A DNA stretch of 16,843 nucleotides from positions 1 through 16,843 of the forward strand of contig CAJJPW010000023.1 in NCBI GenBank assembly GCA_905193725.1, written 5' to 3'. The position numbers and the translations under genes were made by a program. The stretch is from an uncultured Eubacteriales bacterium. GTDB lineage: Bacteria; Bacillota; Clostridia; Christensenellales; Christensenellaceae. The notes beneath the pieces were generated by a model that saw nothing but the letters and a program-made list of their open reading frames with translations, was not told the DNA's origin and did no database searches. Shown in pieces: positions 7,800 to 14,691 of this stretch; positions within the stretch are counted from its first letter, which is position 1; the number at the start of each line of letters is the position of its first letter.

Positions 7800-7819
7800 A
7801 GCCCCCGGATTAGGGGGCT
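7800..7819 (+). terminator. Terminator of the DUF4349 gene
   Basis: AGCCCCC (7800-7806) and GGGGGCT (7813-7819) form a perfect GC-rich stem around the loop GGATTA. The following tail ATTACTTT is only moderately T-rich. Confidence 0.75.
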
Positions 7820-7849
7820 ATTACTTTGCTATTGTGGATAAGATACTGT

Positions 7850-7868
7850 TTCCAATCTTTGATTGGAA
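7850..7868 (-). terminator. Hairpin behind pgm (convergent intergenic region)
   Basis: TTCCAATC-TTT-GATTGGAA is a perfect 8-bp stem with a three-base loop. It sits 62 bases beyond the pgm stop on the minus strand. With the 7800-7819 hairpin it separates two convergent genes. It lacks a long T-run on either strand, so it may act as an RNA 3'-end stabiliser. Confidence 0.5.
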
Positions 7869-7929
7869 TAATACTTTGCGCTATGGTACACAACTGGAAT
7901 GATTCCCTATGACGTGTAATACCAAAGAT

Positions 7930-9645
7930 CTATTGGAGCAATTCCTCGGCAATGTGCATGAGCTCATCCATATTGGCTTTGGCTACTTCCCGATCCTTGG
8001 ACATAGCGCCGATATACACCTTTACTTTCGGTTCAGTGCCAGAAGGGCGTACGATGAGCTTGGCATTTTCCATTTCAAAATACAGCACGTTGGAGGCGGG
8101 CATATCGATCTTCTCCTGAGTACCGGAGATAAAGTCGGTGCGGAGACCAATGTTGTAATCCCGAAAAGCGGTCACCTGAAACTTACCAAAGGACTTTGGC
8201 GGAGCTGCTTTGAGCTGGTCTAAAATAGAAGCGATTTTTTCCGCTCCATCAATACCTGCAAATGTCTTGGAGAGGGTTTTATCAAAACAGTAGCTGTACT
8301 TTGCAAAAATATCCCGCAGAGCATCTGCCAGCGTTTTATTTTGGCTGGCGTGATAGGCTGCCGCCTTGACCACCAACATGGAGGCGATGGCTGCATCCTT
8401 ATCCCGGACAAATGTGCCGCTCAAATACCCAAAGCTCTCTTCAAAGCCAAAGATAAAAGTGCCTTTGCCGGTCTGCTTGCTGAGCTTGATCTGCTCCGCG
8501 ATGAACTTAAAGCCAGTGAGAACGTCTATCATGGTCACCCCAAAGGATTTGCAGATCACATTAGCCAGATCTGTGGATACCAGGGATTTCACCATAAAGC
8601 TGTCGTCTTTGAGCGTATGGGTATTTTGCATTTGCGTGAGCATGTAGTCGATGATAATCAGGCCAATTTCATTGCCAGTAAAGCTGACAAAACTCCCGTC
8701 AGTATCTCGGGCGGCAACACCCAAACGGTCACAATCTGGGTCAGTGGCCAGGATGAGGTTGGCATTTGTCTTATTGGCCAATGTCTTCGCCAAATCTAGG
8801 GCGTCAGGCTGCTCGGGATTTGGAGCACTCACTGTGGAAAAATTGGGATCGGCATTTTCCTGTTCTTTGACTATATGGAGATTTTCAATACCCATGCGGC
8901 TTAAAATGACAGGAACGCTGTGAATGCCGGTGCCATGTAGTGGCGTATAGACCACGGAAAAATCGCTGGGAATCGGGATATTATTGTAGGGCAGATGAGC
9001 CAACTCTAGCACTTTGGCAAAATACTGTTCATCGATTTCTTCGCCGATATAGTTGAGAAGCCCAGCTTCAATGGCGTCTTTTTCCTCCATTTTTTCGATG
9101 GAAAATAAATCGTCGATTTGATTGATATATGACATAATCTTATCGGCGTCGTCGGGAGCTAATTGGCCACCATCTTCGCCATATACTTTGTATCCATTGT
9201 ACTCTTTGGGATTATGACTGGCAGTAATGACTACGCCGCCAGCACATTGCAGCTGCAATATGGTAAAGGAAAGCTGAGGAACACTATGAGGCGTTTTGTA
9301 TAGATACGTTTTGATACCATTTTGATTCAAAACCAAAGAAGTCTCTAGGGCAAATTCAAAGCTGTATTTTCTAGTATCATAGGCAATTGCGACACCTTGC
9401 TGGGCCTTGCCATTGGCATTGAGGTAGTCCGCTAGACCTTTGGTACTGCGGCGCACGGTGTAGATATTCATGCGGTTGGTGCCCATTGCAATGTGCCCTC
9501 GCATACCTGCTGTTCCAAATTCCAAAAAGCGATAGAAGCGATCTTCAATCTCTTTTTCATCATTTTGAATGGACATGAGTTCTTCTAAAGATGCAGGATC
9601 TTTTACATGGGATAAAAACTGCTCATAGGCTTTCCTATATTCCAT
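7930..9645 (-). CDS. pgcA: Alpha-phosphoglucomutase/phosphomannomutase (alpha-D-phosphohexomutase, PgcA type)
   Basis: This enzyme interconverts glucose-1-phosphate and glucose-6-phosphate (possibly also mannose phosphates), feeding UDP-glucose and cell-envelope sugar synthesis. All four superfamily loops are present: the phosphoserine loop ITASHNPKEYNGYK (Ser143), the metal loop DPDCDRLGVA (~300-309), the sugar loop GFEESFGYLSG (~399), and the phosphate-binding loop RPSGTEPKVKVYIG (~531). The 571 aa are normal for the large PgcA-type group, longer than the ~450-aa ManB/GlmM type. The ATG at 9645 has AAGGAGG nearby. A longer frame to 9717 begins inside the promoter and is rejected. The gene is alone on its strand. 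The symbol pgcA is by family; substrate preference cannot be read from sequence. Confidence 0.93.
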   Translation of the reverse strand: MEYRKAYEQFLSHVKDPASLEELMSIQNDEKEIEDRFYRFLEFGTAGMRGHIAMGTNRMNIYTVRRSTKGLADYLNANGKAQQGVAIAYDTRKYSFEFALETSLVLNQNGIKTYLYKTPHSVPQLSFTILQLQCAGGVVITASHNPKEYNGYKVYGEDGGQLAPDDADKIMSYINQIDDLFSIEKMEEKDAIEAGLLNYIGEEIDEQYFAKVLELAHLPYNNIPIPSDFSVVYTPLHGTGIHSVPVILSRMGIENLHIVKEQENADPNFSTVSAPNPEQPDALDLAKTLANKTNANLILATDPDCDRLGVAARDTDGSFVSFTGNEIGLIIIDYMLTQMQNTHTLKDDSFMVKSLVSTDLANVICKSFGVTMIDVLTGFKFIAEQIKLSKQTGKGTFIFGFEESFGYLSGTFVRDKDAAIASMLVVKAAAYHASQNKTLADALRDIFAKYSYCFDKTLSKTFAGIDGAEKIASILDQLKAAPPKSFGKFQVTAFRDYNIGLRTDFISGTQEKIDMPASNVLYFEMENAKLIVRPSGTEPKVKVYIGAMSKDREVAKANMDELMHIAEELLQ

Positions 9646-9688
9646 AATATGCCTCCTTTGGTTCTTTTTATATTTATCCTTAATATAT

Positions 9689-9717
9689 ATTATAAAGGTT
9701 TCCCAGGCAAAGATCAA
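9689..9717 (-). promoter_or_regulatory. Sigma-A promoter of the phosphohexomutase gene
   Basis: On the minus strand TTGATC (9717-9712) and a perfect TATAAT (9694-9689) are 17 bases apart. Transcription would start near 9682, leaving a ~37-base leader to the ATG at 9645. This also fixes the gene start. Confidence 0.78.
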
Positions 9718-9789
9718 AGTATAAATGTAATAAAATAAACTCGAATAAGGGTAAAATAATAAGGAAAATAGATATGAAAGGATTTTCTG

Positions 9790-10206
9790 TTGTTGAAAGA
9801 AAAGTTAGCGAAATTACCCGTAAAAAAGCTGGTTAAACTGGGGATTGCGTCTCTCTATAAATCAGGATTCATGCTAGCAATTTACTATTTACTACTGGGA
9901 TTCAAAGTACACTATATGTTGGCGTTTTTGGCAAGCCTGGGTCTTGGGGGGCTAAACAGCTATTTTATCACCAGAAAATATTTTATGGATGGAATCAATC
10001 CCAAATACTCTATGCTGCGAGGAACCGTTTTATTCGCCATTTCTTATTTTACAAAATTGATCATTGGCATGATACTGGGCATTAGTCTTCTGATCTCCGA
10101 AAAAGTTCTGCCGCTTGTGGTGCTTTTGCTGAATATGCCTATTAGCGCCTTGGGAACGCGTAAATGGGTGTTCGAGCTAGATGAACTGAAGGAGGATACA
10201 GAATAA
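9790..10206 (+). CDS. GtrA-like four-helix membrane protein
   Basis: This is a 138-aa, very hydrophobic protein with about four transmembrane helices. It resembles the GtrA family, small membrane proteins often linked to moving lipid-linked sugars across the membrane. The typical GtrA features seen are a Gly-rich helix ending in an Asn-aromatic-Arg stretch (GGLNSYFITRKYFM) and a last helix followed by TRKWVFELDEL. No ATG fits. A TTG at 9790 (or 9793) has AAAGGA seven bases upstream and is taken as the start. An ATG at 9774 in another frame reads only 19 codons. It is divergent from the phosphohexomutase gene, which would suit a sugar-related role, but that is inference. Confidence 0.7.
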   Translation: MLKEKLAKLPVKKLVKLGIASLYKSGFMLAIYYLLLGFKVHYMLAFLASLGLGGLNSYFITRKYFMDGINPKYSMLRGTVLFAISYFTKLIIGMILGISLLISEKVLPLVVLLLNMPISALGTRKWVFELDELKEDTE

Positions 10207-10237
10207 ATTAGGGATGGTTTCCCATGCCGATTTTAGA

Positions 10238-10243
10238 TATAAT
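10238..10243 (+). promoter_or_regulatory. Candidate -10 box for the lipoprotein gene at 10272
   Basis: A perfect TATAAT lies 29 bases before the start codon. The matching -35 region (TGGTTT, 10215-10220, 17-base spacing) is weak, so this is only a candidate. Confidence 0.35.
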
Positions 10244-10271
10244 ATAGTATCATAGTAAGTGAGGAGAAAAC

Positions 10272-11309
10272 ATGAAAAGAATTATCGGGATACTGCTTTG
10301 TGGAATGCTATTGCTATGCTGCGGCTGTCAGAATAGCCTAGGCGAAAAAGGACAGAATGAAGGTATAAACCAACAAGAACAGCTGTTTGAAATATCCAGC
10401 CAGTTGATTTCGATATTATGGGATGTGGATTATAAGACCTTTACCTCAGAGCAGACGACAGAATTCGCCAATCAATACTATGAGCAGGAACTATTAGAGG
10501 ATTATCTATCAGATGTGGAGTATCATGCGGGAACAGAGCAGGTACAGGATGAAAAACTAGTTGCCAGAGTAGAAGAGATTCAAGACCTTGGTGTGGAAGA
10601 TGTGGAAATTGACGATCTGGCTGCAAAGCTCAACACTGTTAAAACTACCATATATATCGAAAACTACGAGCCGGATAATCTGGATTTGGCATTTTTTGAG
10701 CCAGATAAATCCTTCACTCTCATATTCTATATTTACTATATAGAGCAAGAGGGGGGATACAAAATCTATCAATTTCAATACGAACCCTATGGGGAAAACT
10801 TCTTGCCAAACAGTGAAAAGCAACAGCTTTCTCTGGCACAGCAACAGTCGCTGGAAAACATCTGTCTGACGTATCTGGACGTCCGCTATAATTTAGATTA
10901 CCGCCAATACAATTTAGAGGAGATATATTCATTTTATCAGACGTATTGCAGCCAGACGTTTTTAGACACAGACGGTATCACTTTAGAGTGGCTAGAATCC
11001 TTTTATCAGCAGGTGGTGGATAATCAGCTCAATACACACCTGGTAGATTGGGAGATCCGAGTCTCAGACCAAAAGATCCAATATCGGGATATGTATGACT
11101 ATGAGTTCTACTATTATGCTGATATGGATTATACTTATGAAATCAATGCCAGCGAGGCGTATAGGCAGCAGACAGGTCTAGAGCAGGGCAGCAGAGTTTC
11201 AGTCAGTGAGAGACTCTATTTTGATGTGGAGAGTACAGAGTTTAAAATTGTGGCAGCTGAGTTCATTGAACCGGAAGAGACCTCAGAGGAGCCTTCAGAG
11301 GGCGCATAA
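10272..11309 (+). CDS. Predicted lipoprotein of unknown function
   Basis: This gene is not recognised. GTGAGGAG lies seven bases before the ATG. The N-terminus has a lipoprotein-like signal (KR, then a Leu/Ile/Gly core, then CCGC). Cys19 is the likely lipid site although -3 is Cys rather than Leu/Val/Ile. The rest of the 345 aa is soluble, acidic and notably rich in Tyr, Gln, Asp and Glu (for example DMYDYEFYYYADMDYTYE), with no further membrane helix. It ends in a short acidic tail (EPEETSEEPSEGA). The alternation of Tyr-rich strands suggests one or two NTF2- or cystatin-like beta domains, which is inference only. It is the last plus-strand gene before a shared terminator and is probably exposed on the outer face of the membrane. 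Confidence 0.72.
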   Translation: MKRIIGILLCGMLLLCCGCQNSLGEKGQNEGINQQEQLFEISSQLISILWDVDYKTFTSEQTTEFANQYYEQELLEDYLSDVEYHAGTEQVQDEKLVARVEEIQDLGVEDVEIDDLAAKLNTVKTTIYIENYEPDNLDLAFFEPDKSFTLIFYIYYIEQEGGYKIYQFQYEPYGENFLPNSEKQQLSLAQQQSLENICLTYLDVRYNLDYRQYNLEEIYSFYQTYCSQTFLDTDGITLEWLESFYQQVVDNQLNTHLVDWEIRVSDQKIQYRDMYDYEFYYYADMDYTYEINASEAYRQQTGLEQGSRVSVSERLYFDVESTEFKIVAAEFIEPEETSEEPSEGA

Positions 11310-11316
11310 CGACATA

Positions 11317-11347
11317 AAAGATCAGCCAGTATTGCTGGCTGATCTTT
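11317..11347. terminator. Bidirectional terminator between the lipoprotein gene and the floA operon
   Basis: AAAGATCAGCCAG (11317-11329) pairs perfectly with CTGGCTGATCTTT (11335-11347) around TATTG. The stem carries A and T ends, so it can work from both sides, ending the plus-strand lipoprotein gene and the minus-strand operon whose last stop is at 11389. Confidence 0.8.
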
Positions 11348-11388
11348 ATCCGAGTAAATAGCTCCTTTTTAGAGAAAAATAAAAGGTA

Positions 11389-11961
11389 TTATTGGCGAAA
11401 CTTTGGAGATAAAATCTCGTGATACACGATAGCCCGCCGTAAATCCTGTTTGCTGCGAAAAAGTGTGCGCACGGCTCCATGGGTAGGCTGAGCAGCCTGC
11501 CTGCTTAGCAACGAGACAGTCGTCGTGCTGGAAGCAACGGAACCCATAGAAGGAAAAGATTTCCCCTCATGCGAATACAATGCACTTTGAGATGCCCGCG
11601 AAGGAATGCTGTCTCCTAAGATGTCAACAGAATCCATAATAGGCTGTGTTTTGCTCTCTTCCATAATGGTAGGCTCTTGAAACAATTTGCCCTCTGTACT
11701 TGGGAAAGGAGCTCCGCCAAAGTTCTCAAATTTAGGGGCTTCTCCTGAGTTGCTAGTGACAAACTGGCCCCCCCACGGACTGGCCCCCGAGCTAGGAGCA
11801 CTTGGCGGGGTAAACTGCTGATTGTTCTGCGAGGCAGGGCCAGCTTGTGGAGCAGTTGGCGGGTGCATAGTACGCGCCTTCTTATTTTGTGTACGAGAGG
11901 AATGGGTCGCAGCCCAGATTACTACATACACTATAATGATAACGATAAAAATACCCATCAT
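11389..11961 (-). CDS. One-helix proline-rich protein downstream of floA, with conserved-looking C-terminal motif
   Basis: The family is not recognised. The gene starts 13 bases after floA, with AGAAAGG upstream, so the two are surely co-transcribed. The first ~18 residues are a single hydrophobic helix (MMGIFIVIIIVYVVIWAATH). A long low-complexity region follows, rich in Pro, Gln, Ser, Gly and Ala (~25-120), and is likely disordered. The C-terminus ends in FRSKQDLRRAIVYHEILSPK, an amphipathic stretch of the 'LRRAII-SEIL' type that I have seen at the end of other short bacterial proteins of unknown role. Most of the 190 aa is probably cytosolic with the C-terminal helix as a docking peptide; this is inference. 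Its position suggests a partner of the flotillin membrane domain. Confidence 0.6.
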   Translation of the reverse strand: MMGIFIVIIIVYVVIWAATHSSRTQNKKARTMHPPTAPQAGPASQNNQQFTPPSAPSSGASPWGGQFVTSNSGEAPKFENFGGAPFPSTEGKLFQEPTIMEESKTQPIMDSVDILGDSIPSRASQSALYSHEGKSFPSMGSVASSTTTVSLLSRQAAQPTHGAVRTLFRSKQDLRRAIVYHEILSPKFRQ

Positions 11962-11974
11962 ATAGGTAGCCTTT

Positions 11975-12970
11975 CTATTCTTTATCGGTAGGAGCTTGTT
12001 CTGGCAGATCTCCTAAGGATTTGCGCATGTTGGTATCTGCAATGATATTGTTAAGCCGGTAGTAGTCCATCGCGCCTAAATTGCCGGATTCCAATGCCTT
12101 GGCCAGAGACAGGGGCACTTGTGCCTCTGCTTCTACTACCTTGGCTTTCATAGCATTGATCTCAGCAAGCATTTCCTGTTCTTTTGCGACTGCCATCGCT
12201 CTTCTCTCTTCCGCTGTTGCCTGGGCAATGCGCTTATCTGCCTCTGCCTGATCAATTTGCAGTTGCGCGCCTACGTTTCTGCCCACATCTACGTCTGCAA
12301 TATCAATGGAGAGAATCTCAAACGCTGTGCCGCTATCCAGCCCTTTGTTCAGTACTGTTTTAGAGATGGAATCAGGATTTTCCAGCACCTCTTTGTGGGA
12401 AGTTGCAGAGCCTACCGTGGTGACAATGCCCTCCCCAATCCGGGCGATAATCGTCTCTTCACCAGCGCCACCTACTAAGCGGTCGATGTTGGTGCGCACG
12501 GTAACCCGGGCTTTGGCTCTCAGTTCAATGCCATCTTTGGCAATGGCTGCAATAACGGGGGTTTCGATGACTTTGGGGTTGACGCTCATTTGAACTGCCA
12601 TGAGCACATCTCTGCCAGCTAGGTCAATACCCGTGGCCTTTTCAAAGGGAAGAGGAATCCCTGCCTTTTGGGCGGCAATTAGAGCGTCTACCACTCGGTC
12701 TACATTACCGCCAGCCAGATAATGGGCTTCTAATTTATTGGTATCCACGTCAATGCCGGCCTTGGTGGCTTTGATGAGGGGATTGACGATTTTTCCCGGT
12801 GGAACTTTGCGAAGGCGCATGCCAATGAGCGCAAAAATTTTCACTTTGGCACCGGAAGCCAGCGCACTGATATACAGGCGCAGTGGCACAAAGCTAAAGA
12901 AAAGCGCTAATAAGATGATAACTACTACCACAATAATAGCGGGAACGACAAATGACATTGGGTCATACAT
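11975..12970 (-). CDS. floA: Flotillin-like protein FloA (YqfA)
   Basis: FloA organises functional membrane microdomains and affects membrane fluidity and the assembly of membrane complexes. The 331-aa length equals the B. subtilis protein. Residues ~7-30 are the membrane insertion helix. The SPFH-like body includes [35 protein letters not shown], and [20 protein letters not shown], followed by the EA-rich coiled coil ([20 protein letters not shown]). The tail contains [15 protein letters not shown], a family hallmark. The start has GAGGAGG eight or more bases upstream. It lies downstream of nfeD, the classic flotillin partner, with a damaged zinc-ribbon gene in between. Confidence 0.96.
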   Translation of the reverse strand: MYDPMSFVVPAIIVVVVIILLALFFSFVPLRLYISALASGAKVKIFALIGMRLRKVPPGKIVNPLIKATKAGIDVDTNKLEAHYLAGGNVDRVVDALIAAQKAGIPLPFEKATGIDLAGRDVLMAVQMSVNPKVIETPVIAAIAKDGIELRAKARVTVRTNIDRLVGGAGEETIIARIGEGIVTTVGSATSHKEVLENPDSISKTVLNKGLDSGTAFEILSIDIADVDVGRNVGAQLQIDQAEADKRIAQATAEERRAMAVAKEQEMLAEINAMKAKVVEAEAQVPLSLAKALESGNLGAMDYYRLNNIIADTNMRKSLGDLPEQAPTDKE

Positions 12971-13032
12971 AAATTTTCTCCTCCTCTGAGAATGATCTTA
13001 TAATTATACTACTAATAAATAATAGTATATTA

Positions 13033-13273
13033 CTATTTCGTCAAATTATAAAAGAGATAATAGGCAGCACAGAGCACAATGATAAAGCCAAATGTAAAGA
13101 GAATACTTTTGCCAAGCTTTTTCCAATCTGTTTTTTTGGCATCATTTCTAATTTCCTCGGAAAAGCTTTTAAAGGTCATTTTCGGTTTGTCCGAAACCTC
13201 CTGGAGCTTTGCCTTTAGGGCAGTACTCTGCCTCGTCAGAAAACTCAATATTGCAAATAGGGCATTTTTTCAT
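13033..13273 (-). pseudogene. Zinc-ribbon membrane protein gene interrupted by a frameshift
   Basis: The ATG at 13273 overlaps the nfeD stop as ATGA and has AGAAAGG upstream, which marks it as the real start. It reads MKKCPICNIEFSDEAEYCPK, a zinc ribbon with C-x2-C at residues 4-7 and the third Cys at 18. The expected fourth Cys at 21 is missing, and the frame runs into a stop at 13169-13171 after 34 codons. Shifting +1 at this very point continues as AKLQEVSDKPKMTFKSF, a basic linker and one transmembrane helix (KSILFTFGFIIVLCAAYYLF), ending at 13033. The parts add up to a normal ~80-aa 'zinc ribbon + helix' protein. The total length of 241 bases is 3n+1. A small indel around 13211-13216, a sequencing error, or recoding would all explain it. 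Confidence 0.75.
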
Positions 13274-13749
13274 TTGTCTAACCTTTCTACCACGATTTTC
13301 ATATCATCTGCACTGACCACATAAATAGGCGTATCTTTGGGAATAAATTCACCGCAGGCTAAGACATCGTATTTTTGCCCATCGATACGAGCACTGCCAG
13401 ATGGCCGAAGGTCTGTGAGTGTCATTCCACTTTGACCGACAAGTTGTTCTATTGCGCTATGTTGCTGATCCATTTTATCCTGTAAAATGACGGGTGTTTT
13501 AGTCAAAAATCCCTTTCTGGCACTGTGAGAGAATACAATGAATAAAATAGCTAAAAGGGCCACGATAATGATAAAGAGTATGAGTCCTTCTACCACGCTA
13601 TGTGCCTGCAAGATAATGCTGGCAATGAGCAAAATACTGCCAAGTAAAGCGGGCACACCTAAGCCTGGTGTAAACATTTCAACGATGAACAGCGCCATTC
13701 CCGCGATAAAACAGATGAGTGCTGGTATGCTGATGAGATCAAAGATCAT
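13270..13749 (-). CDS. NfeD-like membrane protein (short form)
   Basis: NfeD-like proteins sit beside flotillin genes across bacteria and are thought to work with them in membrane organisation. This is the short, protease-less form of 159 aa. It has three membrane helices in residues ~5-73, with the family motif EMFTPGLGVPALLG after the first. A cytosolic OB-fold domain follows (~97-158) with GQSGMTLTDLRPSGSARIDG and DTPIYVVSADDMKIVVERL. The start has AGGGAGAG upstream and overlaps the preceding stop as ATGA; its own stop overlaps the next start as ATGA. Such double four-base overlaps point to translational coupling of three genes. Confidence 0.9.
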   Translation of the reverse strand: MIFDLISIPALICFIAGMALFIVEMFTPGLGVPALLGSILLIASIILQAHSVVEGLILFIIIVALLAILFIVFSHSARKGFLTKTPVILQDKMDQQHSAIEQLVGQSGMTLTDLRPSGSARIDGQKYDVLACGEFIPKDTPIYVVSADDMKIVVERLDK

Positions 13750-14021
13750 ATGTTTTCTCTCCCTTTCTGCTTGGTAAGTTGCTCTAGCAGGGCATCCACT
13801 TCAGAATACCGATGGAGCTCTTCCTCCTTTAGATGGATACAATGTCCCTCTTTAATAGATAGAAACATCCCCTCATATATGGGGAAAGGAATGAGGTAGA
13901 TGGGTATGTTAAAAAATTGCCCATCTTCCCCTTCTAAAACTGCATAATCTCCATTGATTTGGTCGATAATACCTCTACAATTTATATGAGATAAATCATG
14001 TAACGTGTTTTCTTTCTTCAT
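13746..14021 (-). CDS. Small DUF3006-like protein at the head of the floA operon
   Basis: This is a 91-aa cytosolic protein. Its core CRGIIDQINGDYAVLEGEDG, then FFNIPIYLIPFPIYEGMFLSI, follows the pattern of DUF3006 domains (I-DRIEGD-AVLE ... IP---LP--V-EGDVL), a small beta-barrel of unknown function. DR is changed to DQ here. A Glu/Lys-rich helix follows (KEEELHRYSEVDALLEQLTK). ATG 14021 is chosen; a TTG start at 14060 would lie in the promoter. The ribosome site is weak (AAAGGG about 14 bases upstream). The stop overlaps nfeD as ATGA. Family assignment is by pattern only. Confidence 0.65.
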   Translation of the reverse strand: MKKENTLHDLSHINCRGIIDQINGDYAVLEGEDGQFFNIPIYLIPFPIYEGMFLSIKEGHCIHLKEEELHRYSEVDALLEQLTKQKGRENI

Positions 14022-14048
14022 ACAATATAATAGTACCCTTTTTTCATT

Positions 14049-14057
14049 ATTATAACA
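14049..14057 (-). promoter_or_regulatory. Extended -10 promoter of the floA operon
   Basis: On the minus strand TG-T-TATAAT (14057-14049) is a perfect extended -10. Transcription would start near 14042, about 20 bases before the first start codon. No good -35 is visible, as is common for extended -10 promoters. Confidence 0.55.
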
Positions 14058-14060
14058 CAA

Positions 14061-14466
14061 TAAATGGCTGAGATGGGTACTAAATTTGGTACAGTAAAAA
14101 CATAATGATTAGAAAATTATTGAAATATTTGCTTTTTTATATAATTTTTAGTAGAATTTTAACGAAACACTTTTACCAGATTTGCAAGGATTGTAGATAA
14201 AGTACTTTTTTTGGCGAAAATATAGACATGCTAACGTTTTATGTGTAAATATATAATATAAAATAGAAGCTCAGGCGTTATTTTTATTTTATTAGCATAC
14301 ACTGTTATATAAATATTATGATATATGGTCAACACTAAAAAAGGGGAGGGATGCAAAAAATTGTTTTAAAAAATAGAGGATTTTAGGGATACATATGGAA
14401 ACTAAGATAGTGAAGAGAAATTAATGGATGGGTAGAATAGAAACAGCCAAGAAAGGGGAACATCTG
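14061..14466. other. AT-rich divergent intergenic region without a clear gene
   Basis: These ~400 bases separate the divergent floA and Spo0E-like/phosphatase operons. I see a TATAAT at 14252-14257 with no good -35, and a TGGCGAA at 14212-14218 within TTTTTGGCGAAAAT that is one base off the Spo0A box TGTCGAA. There is also an 11-codon frame behind GGGGAGGG at 14351. None is convincing alone. The region presumably holds the promoter of the operon at 14467. Confidence 0.4.
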
Positions 14467-14682
14467 ATGGATTCGAAAATTAATGGCAGAGATTTATCTC
14501 TAGATGACTTAAGGATAGAGCTAAAAAGACAGCGATCAATTTTAGATGATATGGCTGCAAATTGTATCAAGGACGGAAAGACTCTTTGTGAAGATAAAGA
14601 CATATTAAGACAAAATGATATTGTAACCAAGTTAATTATTGAGGAATATAAGCTTAAAAACACAGATGAGGAGAATCAATAA
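14467..14682 (+). CDS. Spo0E-like small protein with altered signature motif
   Basis: The ATG at 14467 has AAAGGGGA seven bases upstream; an earlier in-frame ATG at 14428 has none. The 71-aa protein is two predicted helices: LDDLRIELKRQRSILDDMAA, then a turn with NCIKDGKTLCEDKD, then ILRQNDIVTKLIIEEYK. This is the layout of Spo0E-family aspartyl-phosphate phosphatases, which remove phosphate from response regulators such as Spo0A~P. In that family the second helix carries S-x-x-x-D (SQELD-LI); here the aligned residues are Asn50 and Thr54 (N-D-I-V-T-K-L-I). The missing Asp suggests it binds a response regulator or other partner without hydrolysis. It is followed, in the same frame, by a PP2C phosphatase nine bases on. 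Confidence 0.6.
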   Translation: MDSKINGRDLSLDDLRIELKRQRSILDDMAANCIKDGKTLCEDKDILRQNDIVTKLIIEEYKLKNTDEENQ

Positions 14683-14691
14683 TCGAACTTT

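Noticed and set aside
8341..8799. Long plus-strand frame opposite the phosphohexomutase gene
   Set aside because: It is the shadow of a certain minus-strand gene and has no motif or ribosome site of its own.
7930..9717. Longer 595-aa start for the phosphohexomutase
   Set aside because: The extra codons begin inside a good sigma-A promoter and lack a ribosome site; ATG 9645 has AAGGAGG and the usual N-terminus.
14210..14222. Possible Spo0A box (TGGCGAA)
   Set aside because: It is one base off a seven-base consensus in an AT-rich region, which is expected by chance; kept only as a remark.
14351..14386. 11-codon frame after GGGGAGGG in the divergent intergenic region
   Set aside because: The frame is too short and AT-rich to separate from chance, despite the good ribosome-site-like sequence.
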